From a virus: a stretch of DNA of 31,876 nucleotides. Within the stretch, counting starts at the first letter, position 1; each line of letters opens with the position of its first letter. This document shows, one piece after another, positions 23,525 to 30,557 of this stretch. Both the position numbers and the translations under genes were made by a program. The notes under the pieces were generated by a model, which did not search any database, had not been told where the DNA came from, and saw only the letters and a list, made by a program, of their open reading frames with translations. Location: IMG/VR virus record IMGVR_UViG_3300035070_000238, positions 1 through 31,876 of that record. One strand, 5' to 3'.

Positions 23525-23917
23525 ATGGCAAAAAAACCATCTAGAAAGACTTTAATTAAAAAACTAGATAAGATCTTCAGTGCTTACATAAGACAAAGAG
23601 ATGCAGATAAGAAAGGATATTGTACATGCTGTACATGTGGTAAGAAACTACCTATAACTCAAATACATTGTGGTCATTTTATGTCTAGGAGACACTACTC
23701 TACAAGGTGGGATCCTGAGAATTGTGCCAGTCAATGTGTTTCATGCAATACCTTTAATCAGGGTGAACAATATAAATTTGCACTTTTTTTAAATAAAAAA
23801 TATGGAGGTGATAAAGCCTCTGAACTTCTTGTTAAGTCTAGGGAAACTGTTAAGTATTCCATAATAGATCTCCAAGAAAAGTATGAATTTTTTAAAAATT
23901 TATTGACAAAACTATAA
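23525..23917 (+). CDS. NinG-like recombination nuclease
   Basis: 130-aa protein of the lambda NinG (Rap) type, a Holliday-junction or branched-DNA endonuclease used in phage recombination. Matches: an N-terminal KLDKIFSAYIRQRDADKKGY helix, a CTCCTCGKK zinc pair, HCGHFMSRRHYSTRWDPENC with the GHF...R signature, then ASQCVSCNTFNQGEQYKFAL with the second CxxC pair and CN. The His of GHF and the Asn of ENC would complete the nuclease site. It is shorter than lambda NinG but spans the family core. It leads the replication/recombination block after the AT-rich gap. Confidence 0.8.
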   Translation: MAKKPSRKTLIKKLDKIFSAYIRQRDADKKGYCTCCTCGKKLPITQIHCGHFMSRRHYSTRWDPENCASQCVSCNTFNQGEQYKFALFLNKKYGGDKASELLVKSRETVKYSIIDLQEKYEFFKNLLTKL

Positions 23918-23934
23918 TATATAATAATATTTTA

Positions 23935-23942
23935 TATATTTG
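23935..23942 (+). promoter_or_regulatory. TAnnTTTG-type -7 box
   Basis: TATATTTG is an exact match to the Bacteroidota -7 consensus TAnnTTTG, 23 bases before the ATG at 23966, in the 48-base gap after the NinG-like gene. No TTTG at the right distance upstream; a TTGACA at 23903-23908 is too far for it. Supports a Bacteroidota host, weakly. Confidence 0.35.
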
Positions 23943-23965
23943 TTGAAGAAAAATAATTTACTATT

Positions 23966-24220
23966 ATGTCAATATTTAAAAAAAGAGGTGAAGAACCTAC
24001 TGCTAAAGACAGCAAAATACAAGAATTAACTGCTGAGATAAAACAACTCAGACAGGAATATCTAAAATCATTAGAAGAAAATAATGACCTCATAAGAGAG
24101 AATAAAAAACTATTACATGATTTGAGTATGCTTAGAATTGAGCTATCAAATTATGATACTAGGGAAGAAAAAAAAACACTTAACTTAAAAGCTAATTATG
24201 ATGGAATCCACCAATACTAA
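23966..24220 (+). CDS. 84-aa coiled-coil protein (hypothetical)
   Basis: Charged helical protein: MSIFKKRGEEPTAKDSK start, then a coiled coil at about residues 18-65 with Leu/Ile at heptad spacing (IQELTAEIKQLRQEYLKSLE; NKKLLHDLSMLRIELS), then a short NYDTREEKKTL end. No enzyme motif. It overlaps the next gene by 23 bases. It may form a dimer or trimer that bridges replication proteins; this is not shown. Confidence 0.55.
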   Translation: MSIFKKRGEEPTAKDSKIQELTAEIKQLRQEYLKSLEENNDLIRENKKLLHDLSMLRIELSNYDTREEKKTLNLKANYDGIHQY

Positions 24221-24713
24221 AACAAGTACAATAAAGTTTGTTGAAAAAGGTGATACTTATAATAATGGCACACATACATTTTTTAAATATACTTTGCATT
24301 TAGAAAATGGAGAAAAGCCTGAGTTTTTAGCTAAATCACAAGCAACAATAGATAATCTTAATGTTGGTGATACAGTTAGGTATGAATACAAAAAGAATTC
24401 TAATAAGTTTGCATCACTTGTTAGAGAATATAATGAACCAAAAATAAAACAAATGGCAAATAATAATCAAACAGCTAATAATGCTGTTATGTCTCAACAA
24501 GAATCTATAGCTAGGTCTGTTGGGTGGAATAATGTAGCTGCAATAATACTAAGTCCTGAGTTTCAAAAATACTCTGATTTAACAGATGTAAAATTTGATG
24601 ATAACCAAAGGGTACAAGGTAAAGTATTTTCAGATAGACAAATGTATATGCTGCAACAATGTGCAACAGCAGCAGATATAATTTTTAAACAACTAATAAC
24701 TAAACCTAAATAA
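24198..24713 (+). CDS. OB-like candidate ssDNA-associated protein
   Basis: 171-aa protein. Residues about 10-75 form a five-strand pattern (GDTYNNGTHTFFKYTLHLEN; NLNVGDTVRYEYKKNSN) that reads like an OB-type nucleic-acid-binding fold. A Gln/Asn-rich linker (MANNNQTANNAVMSQQES) leads to a helical end that starts SIARSVGWNNVAAIIL and closes with MYMLQQCATAADIIFKQLI. Position between recombination and helicase-type genes suits a single-strand DNA or recombination mediator role, but I have no family name for it. The ATG at 24198 or 24201 could be the start. Confidence 0.45.
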   Translation: MMESTNTKTSTIKFVEKGDTYNNGTHTFFKYTLHLENGEKPEFLAKSQATIDNLNVGDTVRYEYKKNSNKFASLVREYNEPKIKQMANNNQTANNAVMSQQESIARSVGWNNVAAIILSPEFQKYSDLTDVKFDDNQRVQGKVFSDRQMYMLQQCATAADIIFKQLITKPK

Positions 24714-24715
24714 TT

Positions 24716-24994
24716 ATGAGTAAACCTGATTTTGTAGGAGGTGTCTATGTAGAAGAATCTCCTAAAGATTTTGTTGTTGCTAAGATGAGGGTACACTTAC
24801 CTAGATTCCAACAATTTTTAGAAAATTCTTATGTAAAAGATTTTGCTAAGAAAAATAATGAGTATATTAATATGGATATTTTAAAAAGTAAGAATGGAAA
24901 ATATTACATACCATTTAGTGAATTTATTCCTGAGAAAAAAGTTACAACAACAGACCACAATCCTGACAGGGATTTAGATGAAGTCCCATTTTAA
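24716..24994 (+). CDS. SSB-like protein with acidic DEVPF tip
   Basis: 92-aa protein, 2 bases after its neighbour. The body has strands (VGGVYVEESPKDFVVAKMRV) and a YINMDILKSKNGKYYIPFSE segment. The tail, NPDRDLDEVPF, ends in an acidic stretch plus a hydrophobic Pro-Phe, the mark of single-strand DNA-binding proteins (DDDIPF in bacteria), by which SSB recruits repair and replication partners. The body is too short for a full standard OB domain and has no clear aromatic stacking set. It may be a reduced SSB, or a partner that mimics the SSB tip. Confidence 0.55.
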   Translation: MSKPDFVGGVYVEESPKDFVVAKMRVHLPRFQQFLENSYVKDFAKKNNEYINMDILKSKNGKYYIPFSEFIPEKKVTTTDHNPDRDLDEVPF

Positions 24995-25000
24995 TAGATT

Positions 25001-25924
25001 ATGATACTAGAGATTCAAGACCAACTTGACAAAATCCACAAAATAAGAAAAGGTGAAATCAAGGAGGGACTATCTCTAGGCATCAAATCTTTTGACACAT
25101 ATTTTAGATTTAAAAAAGGTACATTTAATATCTTTTTAGGGCATAGTAATGTAGGTAAAACTCATACTGTGCTTTTTTTTATGTTCCTGTATGCACTTAA
25201 ACACAATTTAAGATTCTTAATTTATGCAGGAGAGAATGAACCATATTCCATAGTAAAGAAATTAATTGAATATAAAGAGGGGATGCCCATTAACAAGGTT
25301 GATGAGGAAAAGCTGAAAGAAGGAAGTAAATGGGTAGACTCTCACTTTAAGTTAATAAGTATAGAAGAACAATATACCTACAAACAGTTATTAGAACTTG
25401 GAGATCAGATTAAAAAAGGATGGGATTATCATGGGTATTTTATAGATCCTTATAACTCACTTGAAAAAGATAGAGAAATATATAGATCTTTAGGTGGTCA
25501 TGAATTTGATTATAAAGCAGCATCAGATATGAGACAGTTTTGTCATAAAACTGGAGTATCATTATGGCTTACTGCACATGCACAAACAGATGCACTAAGA
25601 AAACTACATGGAGCACAACATGAATATTCAGGACATCCTATAGCACCAATGATGAGTGATTGTGAAGGTGGAGGTAAATGGAGTAACAGATGTGATAATT
25701 TCATAGTGTTACATAGATATATACAACATAACCTAGATTGGATGGTTACACATATCCATGTTAGGAAAGTAAAAGATACTGACACTGGTATGATGCCAAC
25801 AACATTAGATAGTCCAGTAAGAATTAGAAGTTTAATTAATAATGTAGGATTTAGTATAGAAGGAGATAACATGATAGAATTGATAAGTAATGAACATACT
25901 GGAGAAAGCATATCAGAAACATAA
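25001..25924 (+). CDS. RecA/DnaB-fold ATPase, candidate replicative helicase
   Basis: 307-aa P-loop ATPase. Walker A GHSNVGKT is at residues 47-54, following GTFNIFL. A sensor-like strand (LRFLIYAGENEP) has the catalytic Glu at about 78, Walker B-like GYFIDPYNSL is at about 145-154, and SLWLTAHAQTDA is at about 186-197. A C-terminal strand region (WMVTHIHVRKVKDTDTG) matches the L4 part of DnaB-type helicases. There is no N-terminal primase-interacting domain, so it is a core-only helicase or a RecA-like recombinase; the DnaB-type core fits better. It may act with the SSB-like protein upstream. The next gene starts inside its last 35 bases. Confidence 0.7.
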   Translation: MILEIQDQLDKIHKIRKGEIKEGLSLGIKSFDTYFRFKKGTFNIFLGHSNVGKTHTVLFFMFLYALKHNLRFLIYAGENEPYSIVKKLIEYKEGMPINKVDEEKLKEGSKWVDSHFKLISIEEQYTYKQLLELGDQIKKGWDYHGYFIDPYNSLEKDREIYRSLGGHEFDYKAASDMRQFCHKTGVSLWLTAHAQTDALRKLHGAQHEYSGHPIAPMMSDCEGGGKWSNRCDNFIVLHRYIQHNLDWMVTHIHVRKVKDTDTGMMPTTLDSPVRIRSLINNVGFSIEGDNMIELISNEHTGESISET

Positions 25925-26372
25925 GACATGGGTAAACATATGCAAGTCATTTGGACTAGATTATGCAACAGCAGAAGATCTTACTCAAGAGATGTACATC
26001 AAGTTACATTACATAACAGAGAAAGGTACTGACATTACATACAATAAAGATGAGCTTAATTACTATTATATTTTTAAAATACTATACACAATGTTTCTCC
26101 AACTTAAAAAGAAAAGGGATAAGGTATTTTTTGTTGATGAAGAAATACTACATAATGTTGAGAGTGCAGAACAAATACAATTTCAAGAAATTGAAAAGAA
26201 GTTTAATGAGGAGTTTTCTAAACTACACTGGTATGATCAGAAGGTGTTTGAGATTATTGCATCAGGAACTAAAATATCAGAACTTAGTAGGAAAACAACT
26301 ATTACTTATATTAGTTTGTATAACACTTATAGGAATGTTAAAAAACTTTTAAAGAAAAAGATAGGACTATGA
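25890..26372 (+). CDS. sigma-70 family-like factor
   Basis: 160-aa protein resembling sigma factor region 2 plus a region-4-like end. LEKAYQKHKTWVNICKSFGL is followed by DYATAEDLTQEMYIKLHYIT, where AEDLTQExYIKL matches the region 2.2 core contact, and by YYIFKILYTMFLQLKKKRD. Residues about 105-160 (WYDQKVFEIIASGTKISELS; TYISLYNTYRNVKKLLKKKI) form a helix-turn-helix-like end. Such reduced sigma-like proteins are frequent in flavobacterial phages. It might direct host polymerase to late promoters; the TATTATATA element is a candidate target. Start at 25890 keeps the N-terminal helix and costs a 35-base overlap. Confidence 0.6.
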   Translation: MNILEKAYQKHKTWVNICKSFGLDYATAEDLTQEMYIKLHYITEKGTDITYNKDELNYYYIFKILYTMFLQLKKKRDKVFFVDEEILHNVESAEQIQFQEIEKKFNEEFSKLHWYDQKVFEIIASGTKISELSRKTTITYISLYNTYRNVKKLLKKKIGL

Positions 26373-26620
26373 AACTTACAAAAGGAATAAAGAGATATTT
26401 TTTAAATGGATATAGAATGGCAGCAGGTAGAAGAATGAAGAAACCTATGAAGTTAGGAGACTTTACAGAAAAAGTAATAAGAATAATAACCTTAGGACAA
26501 GGTAAGAGAATAGCCAAGTTTGTAGCTAAACTATTTGGTTACAAAGATTGTGGTTGTGATAAGAGACAAGAGAAGTTGAATAAATATATATTTACAAAAG
26601 ATGGGATTAAAAAATTATAA
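26369..26620 (+). CDS. CGC-motif protein 1 (hypothetical)
   Basis: 83-aa basic protein, start overlapping the previous stop (ATGA). Residues about 28-75 (KLGDFTEKVIRIITLGQGKR then FVAKLFGYKDCGCDKRQEKL) match a small family common in Bacteroidota phages, with an LGDxxxKxI helix followed by CGCxxRxxxLN. The Cys pair plus Arg/Lys suggests a zinc- or nucleic-acid-binding element, but no role is known to me. The N-terminal 25 residues (RYFLNGYRMAAGRRMKKPM) look like a basic extension. The next gene has a similar CGC motif and overlaps by 20 bases. Confidence 0.6.
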   Translation: MKLTKGIKRYFLNGYRMAAGRRMKKPMKLGDFTEKVIRIITLGQGKRIAKFVAKLFGYKDCGCDKRQEKLNKYIFTKDGIKKL

Positions 26621-26873
26621 AAGATTGCTAGAGCAGCAAATGGAGGAAGAAGATTATTTAGACTTTACTGGATTTAAGTCTGCACTTAATGAAGGATTTA
26701 CTGATGATGATTTAAAGATAGTATACAGGTTACATGCAAAGTATTTTCAACATGCTTATAATGTGCCTTGTGGCTGTGGTGGAAGAAAGAAGATGGATAC
26801 CATTAATAAATGGATGAGTGATTTAGAAACAGTATATGACAATGGGGTTCAAACCAAAGAGTTACCAAAATAG
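26601..26873 (+). CDS. CGC-motif protein 2 (hypothetical)
   Basis: 90-aa acidic/helical protein. Middle: DDLKIVYRLHAKYFQHAYNV then PCGCGGRKKMDTINKWMSDL, a second CGC...R...IN motif like that of the previous gene, though the rest differs. The helix before it (YRLHAKYF) and the DNG end are features that I recognise from flavobacterial phages. Function unknown. Overlaps the previous gene by 20 bases and the next by 38. Confidence 0.55.
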   Translation: MGLKNYKRLLEQQMEEEDYLDFTGFKSALNEGFTDDDLKIVYRLHAKYFQHAYNVPCGCGGRKKMDTINKWMSDLETVYDNGVQTKELPK

Positions 26874-27312
26874 AGGTAATTGGAAAAAAGGAGAAATATC
26901 TGAAAAAAGATTTAAAGACTATATGGATCAGATAGGTATAGGAGCAACTAAAACATCTACATACATTGATAAGCATTATCATGTAGATTTTATTATTGGT
27001 GAGATTACTCCTGTAGATTTGAAAGGTGATAAGAATACTGAGGCAGTATGGTTAGAGAAAAGAAATGTTTGGGGTGGTAAAGGTTCTCTGTATGGTTTTG
27101 CAAAATACATGGTAATTGAGTATCTTGATATAAGTTCTTATGTGTTTTATGATAGACTAGGATTAGTTAAATACATTAAGAGATTTACAGATGTATGTGT
27201 AAACAAATCAGACTATCATTGTCTATACACTAGAGAAGGAAATAAAGATGTGATTATTAAAGTAAGAGAATCAGATATAAGAGACTATGAAAAATACAGA
27301 CTTCAATACTAA
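26836..27312 (+). CDS. PD-(D/E)XK nuclease-fold protein, resolvase-like
   Basis: 158-aa protein with the small PD-(D/E)XK pattern. An N-terminal helix (KKGEISEKRFKDYMDQIGI) is followed by TYIDKHYHVDFIIGEITPVD, where an Asp in VDFII and the Asp and Lys of PVDLKG form the D...(D/E)xK core at about residues 50-63. A KYMVIEYLD strand comes after. This fits a junction resolvase or a restriction-like endonuclease; Glu24 could be the first metal ligand. It might resolve branched DNA before packaging. The start is the first ATG (26836); MGF at 26842 is also possible. Confidence 0.5.
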   Translation: MTMGFKPKSYQNRGNWKKGEISEKRFKDYMDQIGIGATKTSTYIDKHYHVDFIIGEITPVDLKGDKNTEAVWLEKRNVWGGKGSLYGFAKYMVIEYLDISSYVFYDRLGLVKYIKRFTDVCVNKSDYHCLYTREGNKDVIIKVRESDIRDYEKYRLQY

Positions 27313-27619
27313 TATTCTAATAAAGAATATAGACAGAGAGTTAGTAAGCAAGAAATTAGATAATCTAAAAGACATGCAATACCTAGCCAACTCTGAGGTT
27401 GTAAATAGTATATTATTAGAATGGCAAAAGAAACATCCAACTAATGATAAATTAGAGACTTTAATTAATGCTGTACTTCAAATACATTTTTATGTACAAG
27501 AACTACAGAATGACAGACATCTTTTGATGTTAAGTATAGATGAATATAGACAAGATAAATTAAGAGCAATTGACAGAGCTAGAAAAGCTGAATCCAAACT
27601 ACAAGCCAAAGAAGATTGA
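27287..27619 (+). CDS. 110-aa helical protein (hypothetical)
   Basis: Mostly helical protein with no motif known to me: RELVSKKLDNLKDMQYLANS near the start, then ETLINAVLQIHFYVQELQND and a coiled coil (DKLRAIDRARKAESKLQAKE) at the end. It overlaps the previous gene by 26 bases and the next by 50, so all three are tightly packed. It may be an oligomeric accessory to the nucleases on either side. Confidence 0.5.
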   Translation: MKNTDFNTNILIKNIDRELVSKKLDNLKDMQYLANSEVVNSILLEWQKKHPTNDKLETLINAVLQIHFYVQELQNDRHLLMLSIDEYRQDKLRAIDRARKAESKLQAKED

Positions 27620-27863
27620 ACTTGGAGTAGAGGTTATATTTAGTGAGGATACAATTTACAGGGGAGCAGAAGTAGATATAGAGAATATGATAATAGATCA
27701 AGTAAATGCTATATTTATGAAATTTGATGCATTACCAAATATGTATGAAGAAATATTAGTAACATTTCAAAACATGGAACTATTAGCTAGAATAGATGGT
27801 AAGTTTTATCATTATCACAATGGCACATTATATATAACTTTAACTTTAAGACTACAAGAATGA
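27570..27863 (+). CDS. 97-aa hypothetical protein, TTG start
   Basis: The frame begins with a TTG at 27570 (TELEKLNPNYKPKKIELGVE) and has no ATG before 27688. If TTG is the start the gene overlaps its neighbour by 50 bases. The body has strands (VIFSEDTIYRGAEVDIENMI; KFYHYHNGTLYITLTLRL) and a central helix (NAIFMKFDALPNMYEEIL). I do not recognise it. Its end overlaps the exonuclease start by 4 bases (ATGA). Confidence 0.45.
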   Translation: MTELEKLNPNYKPKKIELGVEVIFSEDTIYRGAEVDIENMIIDQVNAIFMKFDALPNMYEEILVTFQNMELLARIDGKFYHYHNGTLYITLTLRLQE

Positions 27864-28633
27864 AAATACAATTATTAGATGGCAAAGAATGGGATAGAGA
27901 TGATATCCTAGCTAAAGCTGATGATGATGATTTCTACTATGGATACTTAGGTAAGTATGCATTTAGTTCTACATCAATAAAACATTTACTATCATCTCCA
28001 AAGACATACAAGCATATACTTGAATATGGTCAAACAGAGGCACAAGCTCTAAGAGATGGATGGTTGTTTCACACATGTGTACTTGAACCTGATGTGTTCA
28101 ATAGTCAGATCTTTGTAAATGTACAGAGTAAGAATACAAAGAAATATAAAGATGCAGTAGCACAATATGGAAAGGTATTTACTGCAAAAGAGAAACATGA
28201 TGCAGAAAGGTTGGCTGATGCTCTACTTAGGAATGAGATGGTGTTGCAGAAACTTAGCAATTCAACATTTGAACAGGCTGAGATAGGAGAAGTGTTTGGA
28301 TTCCCATTTAGAGCTAAAGCTGACATTTTAAGTAACAACTCAGAGATGTATGATTTAAAGAGTACAGCATCTTTACAGGGTTGGAAATATAGTGCAGATA
28401 AATATGGATATGATGTTCAGGCTTTTCTGTACTGTAAGTTGTTTGACATATTACCTAGTAAGATGGGATTCATAGTTATAGATAAAGGATCTCTAGATAT
28501 AGGATATGCTCAGGTAACAGATGAGTTTTATGAAAGAGGTATGATGAAGGTTAAGAAAGCTCTACAAACTTATGAGGAATGGTTTATGCAGGAGACAGAC
28601 TTAGATCAATATTATATTAACATAGAATTATGA
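27860..28633 (+). CDS. PD-(D/E)XK exonuclease, RecE/ExoVIII-like
   Basis: 257-aa nuclease of the YqaJ/ExoVIII-type PD-(D/E)XK group, which digests one strand of double-stranded DNA during phage recombination. Motifs: FSSTSIKHLLSSPKTYKHIL at about residues 36-55, LRDGWLFHTCVLEPD with its His at about 71, GFPFRAKADIL with Asp at about 155, EMYDLKST with Asp and Lys at about 165-167, and YGYDVQAFLYCK at about 182-193. It should work with an annealing or ssDNA-binding partner, and the SSB-like and OB-like genes upstream are candidates. It overlaps the next small gene in ATGA. Confidence 0.75.
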   Translation: MKIQLLDGKEWDRDDILAKADDDDFYYGYLGKYAFSSTSIKHLLSSPKTYKHILEYGQTEAQALRDGWLFHTCVLEPDVFNSQIFVNVQSKNTKKYKDAVAQYGKVFTAKEKHDAERLADALLRNEMVLQKLSNSTFEQAEIGEVFGFPFRAKADILSNNSEMYDLKSTASLQGWKYSADKYGYDVQAFLYCKLFDILPSKMGFIVIDKGSLDIGYAQVTDEFYERGMMKVKKALQTYEEWFMQETDLDQYYINIEL

Positions 28634-28782
28634 AAGCAACTAAAAAAGAAATCAACATGCCAGTTGATAAAGAATTTCAAAAAGCAATTATAAAGAATTT
28701 GTGGCTATATTTTCCAATAGTATTTTGGATGGTTATGTTTACCAATTTTGTATGTTTCATTTTATTAGGTAAAGTTGGCTAA
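28630..28782 (+). CDS. 50-aa single-TM membrane protein
   Basis: An N-terminal cytoplasmic, Lys-rich half (MKATKKEINMPVDKEFQKAI) is followed by a strongly hydrophobic segment at about residues 24-46 (LWLYFPIVFWMVMFTNFV). The start overlaps the exonuclease stop (ATGA) and the end overlaps the methyltransferase start by 8 bases. A phage-encoded membrane protein in a replication block may act in exclusion of other phages or in host membrane change; neither is shown. Confidence 0.6.
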   Translation: MKATKKEINMPVDKEFQKAIIKNLWLYFPIVFWMVMFTNFVCFILLGKVG

Positions 28783-29482
28783 TATTAATCTACATAACAT
28801 GGACTGTATGAAAGCTATGAAAGATATGGCTGACAATCAATATGATTTAGCTATTGTTGATCCTCCTTATGGTATTGGTTTGTCATTTAGTGATAAAGTA
28901 AAATTTAAAAGTAATGGTGTAATGAAAACTACAAAAGGTCATAAGCAGAAAGATTGGAATAATCAATCACCACCTGATGAATACTTTGATGAATTAATAA
29001 GAGTAAGTAAAAAGCATATTATTTGGGGGTGTAATTATTATGGAGATAATCAAGGTAAGTTTGGTCAAGGTAGAATCATACATAATAAACTTGTAACTCC
29101 ATTTTTAAAATCAAGAAATGCAAGTGATGCAGATATTGCTGCAACTAATTGTCAAAACAGAATTGGAGTGTTTGACTTTCAATGGTCAGGGAATGTTCAA
29201 AATGGTAAAATGAATACTAAAGGAGAAAATGATTATCAGTTAGGCATTGAGAAAAGAATACATCCAACACAAAAGCCAGTTAAATTATATGAATGGCTAC
29301 TGATGAACTATGCTAAAGAGGGTGATAAGATATTAGACACTCATTTAGGTTCAGGTAGTATAGCAATAGCTTGTTATAATTTAGGATATGATTTGGATGC
29401 TTATGAAATAGATAAAGAATACTATGAAGCAACTATGAAAAGATTTAATAACCATACATCACAAATAAGATTATATGAATAG
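28775..29482 (+). CDS. DNA N6-adenine methyltransferase
   Basis: 235-aa SAM-dependent DNA methyltransferase. The catalytic motif DPPYGIG is at residues 29-35 after the strand INLHNMD...DLAIV. The SAM-binding region comes later: HPTQKPVKLYEWLL, then ILDTHLGSGSIAIA at about 187-200 and DAYEIDKEYYE. DPPY before the glycine loop is the beta-type order. The start is TTG at 28775, because the upstream frame is closed by TAG at 28766 and an ATG start at 28799 would remove the first strand. No restriction partner is seen, so it may protect phage DNA or regulate it. Target unknown. Confidence 0.8.
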   Translation: MANINLHNMDCMKAMKDMADNQYDLAIVDPPYGIGLSFSDKVKFKSNGVMKTTKGHKQKDWNNQSPPDEYFDELIRVSKKHIIWGCNYYGDNQGKFGQGRIIHNKLVTPFLKSRNASDADIAATNCQNRIGVFDFQWSGNVQNGKMNTKGENDYQLGIEKRIHPTQKPVKLYEWLLMNYAKEGDKILDTHLGSGSIAIACYNLGYDLDAYEIDKEYYEATMKRFNNHTSQIRLYE

Positions 29483-29765
29483 AAAAGATTATCCAGTATG
29501 GACTGGTGTATTAGATTATTTTCCTGATGCTTTAATGGAAGTATCAAGAGTGAGTAAGATTGGAAATGACCAACATCACAAAGGTAAACCTCTACATTGG
29601 GACAAGAGTAAAAGTATGGATCATCTAGATGCTCTAACAAGACATCTAATACAAGCTAAACAAATAGATGATGATGGAGTATCACATCTAGCTAAAGTAG
29701 CATGGAGAGCTTTAGCAGCATTACAAACTAAATTAGAAAAACATGAGAACAAAAAGCAGGATTAG
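29475..29765 (+). CDS. dATP/dGTP diphosphohydrolase-type domain protein (DUF5664)
   Basis: 96-aa protein matching the DUF5664 domain, often named dATP/dGTP diphosphohydrolase N-terminal domain. Motifs: YFPDALMEVSRVSKIGNDQH, then LHWDKSKSMDHLDALTRHLI, then DDDGVSHLAKVAWRALAALQ. The WDxSKSxDHxxAxxRHL and HxxxxxWRALA strings are the family core and include likely metal-binding His and Asp residues. It would act on the purine dNTP pool during infection. The short length means it is a stand-alone domain. It overlaps the methyltransferase by 8 bases. Confidence 0.65.
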   Translation: MNRKDYPVWTGVLDYFPDALMEVSRVSKIGNDQHHKGKPLHWDKSKSMDHLDALTRHLIQAKQIDDDGVSHLAKVAWRALAALQTKLEKHENKKQD

Positions 29766-30195
29766 AAACCTAATAAATGAAATACAAGCCTTATCAGGAC
29801 ATGACATATTCCAAAATACTAGAAGAAGGGAAGTAGTAGAGGTAAGAGCTTTACTATATACAGTACTTAAGAAATACTATAGATTTACTCTAAGAGAAAT
29901 GACAGACCTATGTGCTGAACATGGATACTACATAACTCATGCTAGTGTTATTCATGCACTAAATGCATTTGAAGTATACTGTAATTACAACAAGAATCTA
30001 ACAGAATGGTATCATGCAGTTGTTATAGATTTAGAAGAAGATGTTGCAGCAGAAAGAATAGACTTTATAAAACCTAAATTGAAGTATTTATCTGAGGAGC
30101 AACTTTTAAAGTTATCAACAATTGTTAAAGAAATGTATGAAGATGCTATTATACAAATGAGTTTAGATCCTGAGGAAGAAACTGTACAAATCTGA
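29743..30195 (+). CDS. DnaA C-terminal-like DNA-binding protein
   Basis: 150-aa protein. Residues about 32-75 (VRALLYTVLKKYYRFTLREM then THASVIHALNAFEVY) follow the helix pattern of the DnaA C-terminal DNA-binding domain, where the second helix (ITHASVIHAL) matches the DHSTVLHA-type recognition helix. The rest is helical and acidic (WYHAVVIDLEEDVAAERIDF). It lacks the DnaA AAA+ part, so it would bind DNA without acting as an initiator ATPase. It may mark the phage origin, or act as a terminase accessory, since the small terminase follows after 23 bases. Confidence 0.55.
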   Translation: MRTKSRIRNLINEIQALSGHDIFQNTRRREVVEVRALLYTVLKKYYRFTLREMTDLCAEHGYYITHASVIHALNAFEVYCNYNKNLTEWYHAVVIDLEEDVAAERIDFIKPKLKYLSEEQLLKLSTIVKEMYEDAIIQMSLDPEEETVQI

Positions 30196-30218
30196 CAAAA
30201 AAATAACAAAAAAGGAAA

Positions 30219-30557
30219 ATGGCTAAGGATAGAGGTAAATTTCTAGAAGTATTTGCAAGTAAGATGGGGAATGTTAGTAAAGCATGTGAAGCTGCTAATA
30301 TCTCTAGACAGACTTTCTATGATTGGATGAAGGATAGTGAATTTGCAGGAAAGGTTGATGAAGTAAAAGAAGGATTGTTAGACTTTGCAGAACATCAATT
30401 ACTAAGTAATATAAAAGAAGGCAAGACTGCTGAAATCCTATTCTATCTAAAAACTAAAGGTAAGAAAAGAGGATACATAGAAAGACAAGAAGTAGATACA
30501 GTTGGTGATAAGATGTTTGAGGTGAAGATAATGAAGAATGAAACAGATACAGACTAA
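30219..30557 (+). CDS. terminase small subunit
   Basis: 112-aa protein with an N-terminal helix-turn-helix (FLEVFASKMGNVSKACEAAN then ISRQTFYDWMKD) followed by a helical oligomerisation part (LLDFAEHQLLSNIKEGKTAE) and a beta end (KRGYIERQEVDT). This is the usual design of terminase small subunits, which recognise packaging-start DNA. It overlaps the large terminase by 20 bases. An A-rich 23-base leader without a Shine-Dalgarno box precedes it. Confidence 0.7.
   Translation: MAKDRGKFLEVFASKMGNVSKACEAANISRQTFYDWMKDSEFAGKVDEVKEGLLDFAEHQLLSNIKEGKTAEILFYLKTKGKKRGYIERQEVDTVGDKMFEVKIMKNETDTD

Noticed and set aside
26050-26352. 100-codon plus-strand frame inside the sigma-like gene
   Set aside because: It has no recognisable pattern, whereas the other frame carries the sigma region 2 core; it is a shadow.
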